DNA of 64,000 bases from Enhygromyxa salina (GCF_002994615.1 NZ_PVNK01000152.1:1-64000), one strand, 5' to 3'; positions 8,254 to 19,734 are shown, counted from the first letter of the stretch. The notes: generated by a model from the sequence alone, not told the origin. Numbers and translations: made by a program.

Positions 8254-9393
8254 ATGGCCGCCCAGTCCGACGACACGATCGCCTTCGCTACGCAGCTGCT
8301 CGAGCTCGTCCACCGGGCCGACACGACCACGAGCTACAAGTACGCGCTGTTGATCGCGCTGACCGAGCTCGCCGTCGAAGGCCACGGCCGCGCGGGCAAG
8401 GGCGAGCTCACCACGCGCCAGCTCGCGACCCGGGTGCTCGAGCTCTACTGGCCGCAGGCGCGCGCCTTTCACGGCGGCGAGCACCTGCGTCAGCTCGGGG
8501 GCCGCGGCAAGTCGATCGTCGACCACATCGCCGAGTTTCGCGCGAGCCTCGACGGCGGCGCGAGCTCGCCGCAGCTGGCGGCGCGGCGCGATCGCTCCGG
8601 CTACGAGCGGCTGCTCGATCGGCTCGAGTGGCTGCTGATCCGCAACCCGATCCCTCGGCTCCAGCGCCTCGGCAAGCAGCCCCTCGACCTGCTCTACGAC
8701 TCGCTGTCGTGGCCCGAAGAGCCGCCCAAGCGGCCGATCACCGCCTATCAGCGCGCGCTCGCCGACGGCGACGACGAGCTGCGCGAGTTTGACAATCGCA
8801 TCACCCTGCACGAGGGCGTCGGGGCCAAGCTCGCGACCTTGGCCCCGCTGCTGCTGCCCCTCGTGCGCCGCGAGTGGACTCGCTTCGTCGCCCGTCGCAA
8901 CCTCGCGCGCTGCAAGGAGGCCCAACTCGAAGACTTCCTGTTCGCGCCCAGCCGCGAGCAGCTCGGCAAGCTCCGGCCGGGCCTCACGCGATTGCAAGAT
9001 CGGCGCTGCTTCTACTGCGACGAGGCGCTGACGGCTCGGTCCGAGGTCGATCATTTCCTCGCCTGGAGCCGCTGTGGCGCGAGCGCGATCGACAACCTCG
9101 TCATCGCCCACTCGGCCTGCAACGGCGACAAGAGCGATCTACTCGTCGCCAGGCACCACCTCGATCGCTGGATCGACCGCCTCGATCGACGGCGCGACGA
9201 TCTACGCGAGCTCGCCGAGCGCCGACACTGGTACGCCGAACCCGGACGCATCGGCGCCCTCGTCCGGGCCAGCTACGACGGCCTTGGTCAGACCACGCCG
9301 CTGTGGGTCGCGCGCGAGACCTGGATCCCCGCTGGCGCCGAGCGCCTCGCCCCGACCCGACGCGCCCTGACCCGAGTGCTGCGCCAGCTGTGA
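8254..9393 (+). CDS. HNH endonuclease-domain protein
   Basis: 379 residues. The C-terminal third carries a treble-clef HNH site: CFYC (252-255), VDHFLAW with the catalytic Asp266-His267, then IDNLVIAHSACNGDKSD, which supplies the Asn and the second CxxN-K type element. The N-terminal two-thirds is helical and resembles the HNH proteins annotated as restriction-type or phage-defence accessory genes, with no methyltransferase partner next to it. The start ATG at 8254 lies 104 bases from the divergent methyltransferase-like lipoprotein gene. Probable cytoplasmic DNA endonuclease; target unknown. Confidence 0.8.
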   Translation: MAAQSDDTIAFATQLLELVHRADTTTSYKYALLIALTELAVEGHGRAGKGELTTRQLATRVLELYWPQARAFHGGEHLRQLGGRGKSIVDHIAEFRASLDGGASSPQLAARRDRSGYERLLDRLEWLLIRNPIPRLQRLGKQPLDLLYDSLSWPEEPPKRPITAYQRALADGDDELREFDNRITLHEGVGAKLATLAPLLLPLVRREWTRFVARRNLARCKEAQLEDFLFAPSREQLGKLRPGLTRLQDRRCFYCDEALTARSEVDHFLAWSRCGASAIDNLVIAHSACNGDKSDLLVARHHLDRWIDRLDRRRDDLRELAERRHWYAEPGRIGALVRASYDGLGQTTPLWVARETWIPAGAERLAPTRRALTRVLRQL

Positions 9394-9465
9394 GCAGCGA
9401 TGCCCGCCGCACCACCCAGATTTTTTCCCGCGCAGTCCCATCGATACAGGAAACGGCCCGTTCAG

Positions 9466-9826
9466 GGTGAGCGGAGGGGGCTTCGCCGCCGCAGCGAGGG
9501 GCCTTTTTGAAAGGCCCCTCGAGGACGAGTACGAGCCGCAAGGCGAGCGTTTGGGGTGAGCGGAGGGGGCTTTGCCGCCGCAGCGAGGGGCCTTTTTGAA
9601 AGGCCCCTCGAAGACGAGAAGGCCTGAGTCGAGCGCGCAGCGCTCGATTCAGGCCTAGTACGAGCCACAAGGCGAGCGTTTGGGGTGAGCGGAGGGGGCT
9701 TCGCCGCCGCAGCGAGGGGCCTTTTTGAAAGGCCCCTCGAAGACGAGAAGGCCTGAGCCGAGCGCGCAGCGCTCGATTCAGGACTAGTACGAGCCGCAAG
9801 GCGAGCGCGCAGCGCTCGATTCAGGC
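9466..9826. repeat. three tandem copies of a hairpin repeat module
   Basis: Three copies (starting near 9466, 9553 and 9682) share GGGTGAGCGGAGGGGGCTT, then a perfect 11-bp hairpin with a 3-base loop at 9496-9520, 9585-9609 and the matching place in copy 3, then AGACGAGAAGGCCTGAG. Copies 2 and 3 add a second palindrome (9620-9656 in copy 2: AGGCCTGA arm, CGAGCG arm). The module ends with GTACGAGCC-CAAGGCGAGCG. It fills most of the 433-bp gap after the HNH gene and runs into the stop codon of the isocitrate dehydrogenase gene. One inverted copy lies at 32556-32680. Confidence 0.9.
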
Positions 9827-12428
<2,602 letters not shown>

Positions 12429-12436
12429 CGATCGGC

Positions 12437-14188
12437 TCAGTTGGTGGGCGCCGTGGTCGGGCTGGCGGCGCCCCCGACCTTGGCCTCGATCTCGGCCTCG
12501 AACGCTTGCCGGGCCCGCTCGGTCGCCTCGCGACCGGCGTTGAGCTGGCGGACCATGTCGGCGACCTCGCGCTCGAAGCGGTCGCGCGCGGCCTTGTCTT
12601 CGGCCTCGACCTGGAACTCTGCGAAGTGCCTGATCCGCCCAATCACGTCATCGACTGTCACGCGTCCGCTGCATTGATCGATGATCTCGCGGCGGCGCTC
12701 GAGCGTGGCCGTGAAGTACTCGTCGGGGTATTCGAAGTCCTGGACGTGGGCGCGGATGTTGTTGGTGATGCTCTCGACGTTGCGCCCGGACAGGCTGTTG
12801 TCGACGCAGGCCTGGCCGGCCTCGATCCAGCGCTCGTCCTCGGGGTGGACGAAGCGCCGGACGTCACGCAAGAGGATGTCGCGCATGAGCTTGACGAATT
12901 CCTCGGCGGTCGTCGGGCCCGGGACGGTGAAGGGGTTTTGGGCGATGCGCGAGCGCGTGGCCTCGTCCATCTGCATGTAGTTGGCGTCGCAGATCATGAA
13001 CCACTTGCCGTCCTTGGGGATCAGCGTGCCGTCGAAGATCCCGAACACCGCGCCGAGGTTGTTCTTCTCTTCCATGCGCAGGTCGCCGCTGCCGCGGCTT
13101 GCGAACGCGGTGTCGATGTCGGGCCAGTAGACCCCGACGACGCCGTCGAAGCCGTAGATCTCCTCCTTGAAGATCTTGACCAGCTGGTTGGCGCTCGCGT
13201 TTTGGTAAGCGCTGGCCCAGTCGGTCCGACGGATGACCTTGAAGCGGGCCGGGATGTCGCGCTCGCGGCAGTAGTCGAGGAAGTAGTTGCCGATCGCGTG
13301 GGCGGTGATGGTCTTGCCGCAGCCCGGGCGGCCGAGCCCGAACAGGACCGGGTTGATGCGCTTGGGGCTGGTCCCGGCCTCCAGATCGAAGGCCGCGACG
13401 TCGCGGGCGAGCTTGAGCCCGGCCTGAACGTACTCCTCGTTGCCGACGATGTCCTCGACGCGGACCGGGCTCAGGTCGGTGACCGGCTCCATCGCGTTGC
13501 GCGAGTGGAAGCCCTCGTAGCGCAGCTCGCCGACGGTGACCTTGCGCTTGGACAGCGCGACGCCGAAGGGCCGGAGACGCCCGAGGTGGGTCAGGCGCGA
13601 GACGGCGCCGTGGAGCTGGGCCGCGAAGGCCAGCAAGGTCGTCACGATCCAGCCCTCGCGGGTCTCGAGCTTGGGATCGCCGGCCTCGGGCTGCTGCTTG
13701 GCCTGGACCTGCACGTAGTTGGTCGCCATCTTGGCCAGGCGCGGGAGCAGCTCGCCGACCTCGACCTCGAGCAGCTCCTCGAGCCCGTCGGCCTCGAGGT
13801 CGCTCTCGATCCGCGGGCTCGGAGCCAGGGGCACGAGCCCGGCGCGAAGCTTGTCGAGCAAGACGGTGGTCGTGAACGCGCCGACGAACAGGCGCTGGTC
13901 ACGGGTCGGCTCGGGGATCGCGAGCGAGCCGGTCTGGGCGATGTCCTCCATCAGCGCGCCCTGGATCGCTTGCCCGGCCTGCTGCGCGACGTCGAAGGCC
14001 TCGACGATCGCGTCGAGGGTCTGGAGGCTGAGGACCGTGTGACCAAAGGGCGCCTTGACGACCCTGTGGATCGCCGCGGGCAGCTTGCTCTCGCTCAGCA
14101 GGCGCCGGGCGCCGGGGCGATCGTAGCCGCCGGGCAGCGGCGCGATGTTGATCGGGGTCGGGGATTGGAGCGGGGCCTCCGCGGACAT
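12437..14188 (-). CDS. AAA+ ATPase of unknown role
   Basis: 583 residues. The AAA+ core has Walker A GRPGCGKT (286-293), a Walker B-type strand VVGVYWPDID (350-359) in which acidic D357 and D359 replace the usual DE pair, sensor-1 Asn in MICDANYM (about 403), and Arg residues in ATRSRIAQNPF (411-420) that fit an arginine finger. Upstream lies a roughly 270-residue all-helical region without a recognised domain; downstream is a helical lid ending in a charged coiled-coil-like tail (about 515-575). The sequence is nearest to the AAA/Cdc48-FtsH-type subgroup by its GxPGxGKT and pore-side arrangement, but no protease domain is present. Cytoplasmic. The small ORF at 12174 follows in the same orientation. 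Confidence 0.75.
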   Translation of the reverse strand: MSAEAPLQSPTPINIAPLPGGYDRPGARRLLSESKLPAAIHRVVKAPFGHTVLSLQTLDAIVEAFDVAQQAGQAIQGALMEDIAQTGSLAIPEPTRDQRLFVGAFTTTVLLDKLRAGLVPLAPSPRIESDLEADGLEELLEVEVGELLPRLAKMATNYVQVQAKQQPEAGDPKLETREGWIVTTLLAFAAQLHGAVSRLTHLGRLRPFGVALSKRKVTVGELRYEGFHSRNAMEPVTDLSPVRVEDIVGNEEYVQAGLKLARDVAAFDLEAGTSPKRINPVLFGLGRPGCGKTITAHAIGNYFLDYCRERDIPARFKVIRRTDWASAYQNASANQLVKIFKEEIYGFDGVVGVYWPDIDTAFASRGSGDLRMEEKNNLGAVFGIFDGTLIPKDGKWFMICDANYMQMDEATRSRIAQNPFTVPGPTTAEEFVKLMRDILLRDVRRFVHPEDERWIEAGQACVDNSLSGRNVESITNNIRAHVQDFEYPDEYFTATLERRREIIDQCSGRVTVDDVIGRIRHFAEFQVEAEDKAARDRFEREVADMVRQLNAGREATERARQAFEAEIEAKVGGAASPTTAPTN

Positions 14189-14253
14189 GCGCGCGAGTGT
14201 ACTGGACCTGCGGGCCGCGTGGTCAACACGCTTGCGGTCACCGGTCGCCGGGC

Positions 14254-14329
14254 GCTAGCAGGCTGCTGAAGAGTCCAGACCTCAGGGTCGTGCTCTGGAT
14301 CGTGGTGGTTTATTCAGCAGCCTGCTAGC
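14254..14329. repeat. 76-bp element bounded by perfect 17-bp inverted repeats
   Basis: GCTAGCAGGCTGCTGAA at 14254-14270 is mirrored exactly by its reverse complement at 14313-14329, with 42 bases between. It lies in the divergent gap between the AAA+ gene and the FG-GAP lipoprotein gene, ending nine bases before the latter's start codon. Size and perfect ends fit a MITE-like insertion or a decayed insertion-sequence end pair; a long hairpin in the leader RNA is the alternative. Confidence 0.75.
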
Positions 14330-14337
14330 GTGCCAGC

Positions 14338-16011
14338 ATGAGCAACTTTCCAGTGCGTGAGCTCGGCTACGCCTGTGTCCTGGTCTCGATGATTGCGGCC
14401 TGTGGTGACGACCGCTCGTCCGCGGCCACGTCGGGCGCGGCCACGGGGATCGAGAGCGACGGGACCGGCAGCGCCGACGGTACCGCCGACACCAACGACG
14501 GCGACGGCGACGGTGATCCGGGCGACGGCGACGGTGATCCGGGCGACGGCGACACCGAGGGGCCGAAGTTCGACCTCCGCGAGATCCCCGACAACGACGA
14601 CACCCCGACCGGCCCGACCTGCGAGGTCGTCGACGACATGGACGCGATCGGCAACTGCGAGGACACCGCGCCGCCCGACGCGTTCGAGCCCGACGTCCAG
14701 TGGGCGTTCATGGGCCAAGACGGCGAGACTCAGTCGATGGCGACCGTGCTGGTCGCGAACCTGACCGACGACAACAACGACGGCTCGATCGATCTGTGCG
14801 ATGTGCCCGAGGTCATCGTCGGGCTGTTCGCCACCTACAGCCAGTGGACCGGGCACCTGTGGGCGCTCGACGGCGAGACCGGGGCCGTGGTCTGGAAGAG
14901 CGCGGCGACCATCGACACGACCGTGACCCCCGCGCTCGGCGACATCGACGGCGACGGCGTGCCCGAGATCATCGCCGCGACCGGCACCCACCAGCTGATC
15001 GCGTTCGAGAACGACGGCAGCGTCAAGTGGCAGAGCGACGAGACCTGGAACACGACCTACGGCTCGTTCGCCCTCGCCGACGTCGACAACGACGGCACGC
15101 CCGAGATCATCGCGGGCAACCGGCTCCACGACGTCGACGGCAGCGTCGAGGCCGCGATGCCGATCGTCGATCCGAGCTATTCGGCCACGACCGCGGCCGA
15201 CCTCGACGGCGACGGCGACCTCGAGATTGTCATGGGCAACGCCGCCTACCACCACGATGGCGTGCTGCTGTGGACCACCAACCTCGACGACGGCTACCCG
15301 CAGGTCGCCGATCTCGACGGCGACGGCGAGCCCGAGGTCCTGCTGACCAACTCGCAAGGCCTGTCGGTCATCGAGCACGACGGCGCGATCAAGTACCAGG
15401 GTCTTCGGCCGACCGGCGACCCGGCCAGCAGCACCGTGTGGCGGCGGCCAGCGACGATCCACGACTTCGACGGCGACGGCGTGCCCGAGTACGCGGTCTC
15501 GTCCCAGAATCACTACGCCGTCTACGAGGCCGACGCCTCGATCTTATGGCAGGCCGACGTGCTCGATAGCACCGGGATCGCGGCCGGGACCGCGTTCGAC
15601 TTCGACGGCGACAGCATCGCCGAGGCCATGTACGCCGACGAGACCAACCTCTACGTCTACGACGGCATGGGTATGGCGCTGCTCGATGTCCCGCGCAGCA
15701 GCGGGACGATCGTCGAGTACCCGGTCGTCGCCGACGTCGACAACGACGGCTCGGCAGAGATCGTCGTGGTCTCGAACACCAGCTTCGACAACAACCAGAC
15801 CGCGCCCGCCGTGCAGGTCGTGCGCGACATCGAGGATCGCTGGATTCAGGCCCGGCGGATCTGGAATCAGCACACCTATCACGTGACGAACGTCCGCGAA
15901 GACGGGACCATCCCGCAGTTCGAGAAGCCCCACTGGGAGCTGCTCAACACCTTTCGGACCAACGCGCAGATCGAAGCTGGCGGCGTCTGCCAGCCGCCAC
16001 CGCAGGGCTGA
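14338..16011 (+). CDS. FG-GAP/VCBS-repeat lipoprotein
   Basis: 557 residues. The signal peptide ends in MIAACG (Cys22), followed by a calcium-binding-like acidic linker of GDGDGDP repeats. The body is built of FG-GAP/integrin-alpha-like repeats, each with a D-x-D-G-D-G-x-P-E core (for example DIDGDGVPEIIAATG, DLDGDGDLEIVMGN, DFDGDGVPEYAVSS), predicting a beta-propeller that binds calcium. The C terminus has a family-typical WIQARRIWNQHTYHVTNV segment found in many myxobacterial cell-surface proteins. Likely outer-surface adhesion or binding. The start codon is only nine bases after a 76-bp inverted-repeat element, so its ribosome binding site lies in or next to that element. Confidence 0.85.
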   Translation: MSNFPVRELGYACVLVSMIAACGDDRSSAATSGAATGIESDGTGSADGTADTNDGDGDGDPGDGDGDPGDGDTEGPKFDLREIPDNDDTPTGPTCEVVDDMDAIGNCEDTAPPDAFEPDVQWAFMGQDGETQSMATVLVANLTDDNNDGSIDLCDVPEVIVGLFATYSQWTGHLWALDGETGAVVWKSAATIDTTVTPALGDIDGDGVPEIIAATGTHQLIAFENDGSVKWQSDETWNTTYGSFALADVDNDGTPEIIAGNRLHDVDGSVEAAMPIVDPSYSATTAADLDGDGDLEIVMGNAAYHHDGVLLWTTNLDDGYPQVADLDGDGEPEVLLTNSQGLSVIEHDGAIKYQGLRPTGDPASSTVWRRPATIHDFDGDGVPEYAVSSQNHYAVYEADASILWQADVLDSTGIAAGTAFDFDGDSIAEAMYADETNLYVYDGMGMALLDVPRSSGTIVEYPVVADVDNDGSAEIVVVSNTSFDNNQTAPAVQVVRDIEDRWIQARRIWNQHTYHVTNVREDGTIPQFEKPHWELLNTFRTNAQIEAGGVCQPPPQG

Positions 16012-16223
16012 TCGCCGCTGCGCGAAAGGGAGGGCGTCGCGGCTGTGCCCCCCGCCGCAAACGCGGCGCCCCCCACTACACGTGTTCGCCTGGGGCAGAC
16101 CATGCTGAGGATGGGGGTGACTCCAAGCGCGGCACTTGCAGCACTGCAACACCCCGAGGCACGCGAACCATCGCGGCGGCAGCAGCAGCCCGTGCACGGA
16201 TCACTCGGGTCCACAGGGATCGA

Positions 16224-18374
16224 TCAGCTCACGTCAATGTAGATCGGGCTCGACCACGCGATGTGCCCGTCGACCTGCGTGGCCCGTACAAACAGCGCCG
16301 TCGTGCCCTCGGGGTCGAGCTCGACCTCCCGCTCGAGCCCGACCGCCAGGTCAGTCGGCGCCTCGGGGTAGCGAGAGATGCTCGCGCGCAGATCCAGGCC
16401 GCCGAGCTCGACGGTGTGGCCGTCGGCGTCGAGCGTGGCGAGGTCGACGGTGACCTCGCCGAGACCCGAGCGAAAGGTCACCCGGCCCCGCGCGGCCTGA
16501 CTGAGCCACAGGTCGAGGCCGTCGCGGTCGCCGGTCGTGCGCGAGCGCAGCTCGACGGTCGTCGGGGTCTGGCGCTGGATCCCGTCCATCGGCGAGTCGA
16601 AGGCGAAGACCTCGGCGCGCTCGATCGTGGCCCCCTCGACCTCGACGATCCCGTCCCACTGGGCCCGGCGGCCGCGCCCGCGGATCCTCGCCCCGCCCCA
16701 GACCAGGCGGATCCGACGCGAGCTCGCGCAGTCGTCGAACGCGGGCGGGCGCGCGCTGTAAATGACCTCGCGCCCGCGCAGGAGCTCGAGCGCGTCGATC
16801 GGCCCGACGCCCCGGACCGCCGCCGCGACCTTCACCGTGCCCGACTCACCAACCAGGCACGAGCCCATCGGCGCGCCCTCGACCTCAAACGAGAGATCGA
16901 TGCGCGGCCCCGTGGTGCCGTAGCAGCGCCGCTGCTTGAGCGCCTCGAACACCGCCACGCGCGTGAGCGACTCGGCCAAGATGCAGGTCAGCCCGCCGAA
17001 GATCCCGAACTGCCCGGCCCCGGGCCCCTCGGCGCCCGGCCGCCCCTTGTGGCCGTCGCTGTTGGCGACGACCCCGACCTTGTAGCCCTTGTCGAACGCG
17101 TCCCACAGCAGCCACTCGAACACGCCCCAGCACGACATGACCTCGACCAGCGGCCCGAGCTCCTCGTCAAAATACTCGCGGATGTCCGCGTAGCGCCCCC
17201 CGCAGTGCGCCGCGAGCACGACCTTGTTCAGGTCGACGTGCTCGCGCAGCTTGGCGAACAACACGTCGGCCGGGTGCGCCGGACTCCGCTCGTCCTCGGG
17301 GGTGTCGGGGATCTGCCAGTGGCTCGAGCGCAGGATCGGCATGTCCTCCTCGAGGTACATGACGTTGCGATCGCCGCCCGCGGGCGTGTTGGCCGACCAC
17401 TCGTAGCCGGGCAGGACCACGAAGCGGCCGTCCTCGTGGAATTGGCGCACGACCTCGTTGAGCCGGCGCCAGTCCTCGTCGCTCATCTGAAAGTCGTTGC
17501 CCTGGTGCGACATCACGTCGAGGTGGGCCCAGCGGCGGCCGAACTCGAAGTACTCGACCTCGGTCCCGGTCCCGACGGTCGCATCGGACTGCGCGTGGAG
17601 GTCGGCCCAGAACTGGCCGTGGCGCCGCGCCTCGACGCTCGCGGTGATCGGGTTGCTGACGAAGCGCTGGCCCTTCCAGGTTGCGACCACGCGCCCGGCT
17701 CCGGCGGCCTCGCAGCGAAGCTCGCGCCCGCGCAGCTCGGCGCCGCCTTGCCCCTCCCAGCTCAGGACCGCGTCGTCGGGCGCGGGCGTCGGGTTGCCCC
17801 AGCGGTCCTCGCCCTTGACGAAGACCTCGACCGGCTGCCCGACCACCGCCTGGGTCGGCACGAGGACCACGAGCACCTCCGGCTCACCGGACACGACCGA
17901 GATCACGGGCGAGCTCGGCAGCCGCTCGACGAGGCAGGCGTTGGTCGGATCGACCAAGAAGCGCAGCTCGTGGGCCGACTCGATGAACGACTGCGCGCGG
18001 ATCCCCGGCGAGCCCTGGCTGCGATCGCCGAGGGTGATCGTGACCGTGTCGCCCGGCGCGAGGCTGCCGTCGTAGACGTCGATGACCAGGCACTTCATCC
18101 ACGGGCGGACGTGGGCCTTGGGGTCGTAGCGTGGGCGCAGCTTGGCCTCGCCGGTTGTCGTGACGGTCGTGAAACTCTCGGCCGTCGGGTCATCGAACTG
18201 CGGCCGCGCCCAGTCCGAGGCGAAGCGCCGGGCGAGCTTGAGCGTCCCTCCCTCGTCGATGCCGTAGCTGCCGACGGTGTAGGTCAAGGTCCACTGGCCC
18301 AGGGCGCCGGCCACGACCGGGCCGGTCGGAGACAGCGAGACGTGGCCGAGGCGATGCGTCAGGAGGTCCGTCAC
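16224..18374 (-). CDS. DUF3604 family protein (PHP-like)
   Basis: About 716 residues from a GTG at 18374. The middle matches DUF3604: RHGQFWADLHAQSD, YFEFGRRWAHLDVMSHQGNDFQMSDEDW, FVVLPGYEWSANTPAGGDRNVMYL, VVLAAHCGGRYADIREYFDE, and VGVVANSDGHKGRPG, a His/Asp-rich set resembling PHP-type metal sites. The N-terminal region is beta-rich, as is the C terminus. No signal peptide is visible. The true start is unsure: the frame stays open to 18653 with shadow-like composition, a TTG at 18410 is also possible, and similarity to the family begins near HVSLSPTGPVVAG. Function of DUF3604 is not established; metal-dependent hydrolase is the inference. Confidence 0.75.
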   Translation of the reverse strand: MTDLLTHRLGHVSLSPTGPVVAGALGQWTLTYTVGSYGIDEGGTLKLARRFASDWARPQFDDPTAESFTTVTTTGEAKLRPRYDPKAHVRPWMKCLVIDVYDGSLAPGDTVTITLGDRSQGSPGIRAQSFIESAHELRFLVDPTNACLVERLPSSPVISVVSGEPEVLVVLVPTQAVVGQPVEVFVKGEDRWGNPTPAPDDAVLSWEGQGGAELRGRELRCEAAGAGRVVATWKGQRFVSNPITASVEARRHGQFWADLHAQSDATVGTGTEVEYFEFGRRWAHLDVMSHQGNDFQMSDEDWRRLNEVVRQFHEDGRFVVLPGYEWSANTPAGGDRNVMYLEEDMPILRSSHWQIPDTPEDERSPAHPADVLFAKLREHVDLNKVVLAAHCGGRYADIREYFDEELGPLVEVMSCWGVFEWLLWDAFDKGYKVGVVANSDGHKGRPGAEGPGAGQFGIFGGLTCILAESLTRVAVFEALKQRRCYGTTGPRIDLSFEVEGAPMGSCLVGESGTVKVAAAVRGVGPIDALELLRGREVIYSARPPAFDDCASSRRIRLVWGGARIRGRGRRAQWDGIVEVEGATIERAEVFAFDSPMDGIQRQTPTTVELRSRTTGDRDGLDLWLSQAARGRVTFRSGLGEVTVDLATLDADGHTVELGGLDLRASISRYPEAPTDLAVGLEREVELDPEGTTALFVRATQVDGHIAWSSPIYIDVS

Positions 18375-18731
18375 GCGGCCATCGTTGCCGCCAGGCTCGC
18401 GGTCGGTCAATAGCGCCGCGACCTGCTCGCCCCAGCGCGCTGCCAGTCTGTCGACACCTGGCCGCGGGGTCCGCCGCCGCGTCACCAACTCGTCGCCAGC
18501 TCCTCGCTCACCAACCTCAACGATGCCCTCGACAAGGCCGACATGGTCACGCGGCGCTTCGACCACAGCGCCGCGCCCGCCGACGTGCGCGCGGCCTTGG
18601 CCGAGCTCTCGTCCCGCGTTCGGGAGCTCGAGTGCGGCGACGCTCGTGAACATGTTCCGGGCCCACCCCGAACATGTTCACGGGTCAACTCATCCCATGA
18701 ATGATACCTGCGCTCTGCAACGGAACGCACG
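18375..18731. other. 357-bp divergent intergenic region
   Basis: Separates the leftward DUF3604 gene from the second Rpn gene. On the plus strand, about 18507-18650 can be read as SLTNLNDALDKADMVTRRF and ALAELSSRVRELE, a composition better than a shadow frame, but it has no start and no recognised family, so it may be the end of a lost gene. The paired palindrome at 18646-18681 lies at its right side. Confidence 0.4.
18646..18681. promoter_or_regulatory. paired GAACATGTTC palindromes upstream of Rpn copy 2
   Basis: Two identical 10-bp palindromes GAACATGTTC (18648-18657 and 18670-18679), with centres 22 bp apart, about two helical turns. With their flanks they also form a 12-bp inverted repeat GTGAACATGTTC/GAACATGTTCAC. 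They end 50 bases before the start codon at 18732. Spacing on one face of the helix fits a cooperative dimeric repressor or activator site; a hairpin is the alternative. Confidence 0.55.
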
Positions 18732-19706
18732 ATGACCACACGCCCCCACGATGCCCTGTTCAAAGCCGCGTTCGAGTCCCCCGCCCACGCCAGCACTCTG
18801 TTTCAGGCCATGATCCCGCCCGAGGCCAGCGCCGCGATCGACTGGACGTCGATCACCGGAGAGCCCGGCTCCTTCATCGACCCCAAGCTCGCCAACCGCC
18901 ACAGCGACCTGCTGTTCTCGGTTCAGCTGTCCGGGCGCACGGTGCTCCTGTACCTGCTCCTCGAGCACCAGAGCACCGTCGCCTCTGACATGCCCCTGCG
19001 CATGAACGAGTACCTCACGCGGATCTGGCAGCGTCACCATAAAGACCACGGCCTCGCGCTCCCGCTGATCCTCCCGGCGATGGTCAGCCACGCCCCTGGC
19101 GGCTGGACAGCCGCGCGATCGATCCACGAGCTCCTCGAACCCCGCCCGGCGTCGATCCCTGGGGTCGCCGCGCTGGTCCCGAACTACTCGCTGCTCGTCC
19201 TCGACCTCACGCACTTCGACGACGCCACGATGCGCGACTGGGCCCTCGAGGCGTTCCCCAAGCTCGCCCTGGTCTTCCTTCGTGATGGCCGCGATCCCGA
19301 CCGTCTGCGTCGGGACTTCGACCGCTGGCGAGACCTATTCCTCGACGTCCTCCGCGCACCGAATGGCGCCGAGGCCGTCGCGCAAGTCCTGCGCTACGTC
19401 GCGCTGGTCACCGGTGACATGCGCTTCGAAGATTTTCATGAGACAATTTATGCACAGCTCCCCGAGGTCCGAGAGATCGCCATGACCATCGCTGAACAAC
19501 TTCGCCAAGAGGGTCGCCAAGAAGGTCGCCAAGAGGGTCGCCAAGCCGAGCGCGCCGAGTTGCTCGTCAAGCTGCTGACCTTGAAATTCGGCGACCTCCC
19601 GCGCGATCCCCTCGCGCGCATCCAGCAGACCGACTACGAACGCCTCGAGGGCCTCATCGCCCGGGTCCTGACCGCCGACTCCGTCGCAGAGGTTCTCGAC
19701 GACTGA
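18732..19706 (+). CDS. Rpn/YhgA-like PD-(D/E)XK nuclease, copy 2
   Basis: 324 residues, clear paralogue of the gene at 98-1144 (same MTTRPHDALFKAAFE start, SHAPGGWTAARSIHELLEPRP core). The nuclease residues are present: D59 in HSDLLF and E78-H-Q80 in LLLEHQS. It lacks the 14-residue insertion of copy 1 and has three rather than five tandem 4-residue repeats (RQEG type) near the C terminus. An in-frame ATG at 19482 lies at the same place as the internal ATG of copy 1, behind a weaker purine-rich GAGAGA. Upstream lies a paired palindrome that could control it. The two copies differ enough to be old duplicates or separate acquisitions. Confidence 0.85.
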   Translation: MTTRPHDALFKAAFESPAHASTLFQAMIPPEASAAIDWTSITGEPGSFIDPKLANRHSDLLFSVQLSGRTVLLYLLLEHQSTVASDMPLRMNEYLTRIWQRHHKDHGLALPLILPAMVSHAPGGWTAARSIHELLEPRPASIPGVAALVPNYSLLVLDLTHFDDATMRDWALEAFPKLALVFLRDGRDPDRLRRDFDRWRDLFLDVLRAPNGAEAVAQVLRYVALVTGDMRFEDFHETIYAQLPEVREIAMTIAEQLRQEGRQEGRQEGRQAERAELLVKLLTLKFGDLPRDPLARIQQTDYERLEGLIARVLTADSVAEVLDD

Positions 19707-19734
19707 GCGTGTCCACAGGTAGTAGGATGCGGCG

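Noticed and set aside
9101..9799. Minus-strand frame of 232 codons with three repeated blocks
   Set aside because: The repeats are the translation of the intergenic hairpin modules; no start signal or conserved domain.
12506..14269. Plus-strand open frame of 587 codons opposite the AAA+ ATPase gene
   Set aside because: Composition (Val/Leu/Asp/His repeats) is the complement of the ATPase codons and it has no motif.
16263..18413. Plus-strand open frame of 716 codons opposite the DUF3604 gene
   Set aside because: Antisense shadow; no motif, strongly biased to Arg, Ala, Val and His.
18646..18681. LexA (SOS) box
   Set aside because: GAACATGTTC has only two bases between GAAC and GTTC, whereas the GAAC-N4-GTTC type box needs four; kept only as a generic operator candidate.
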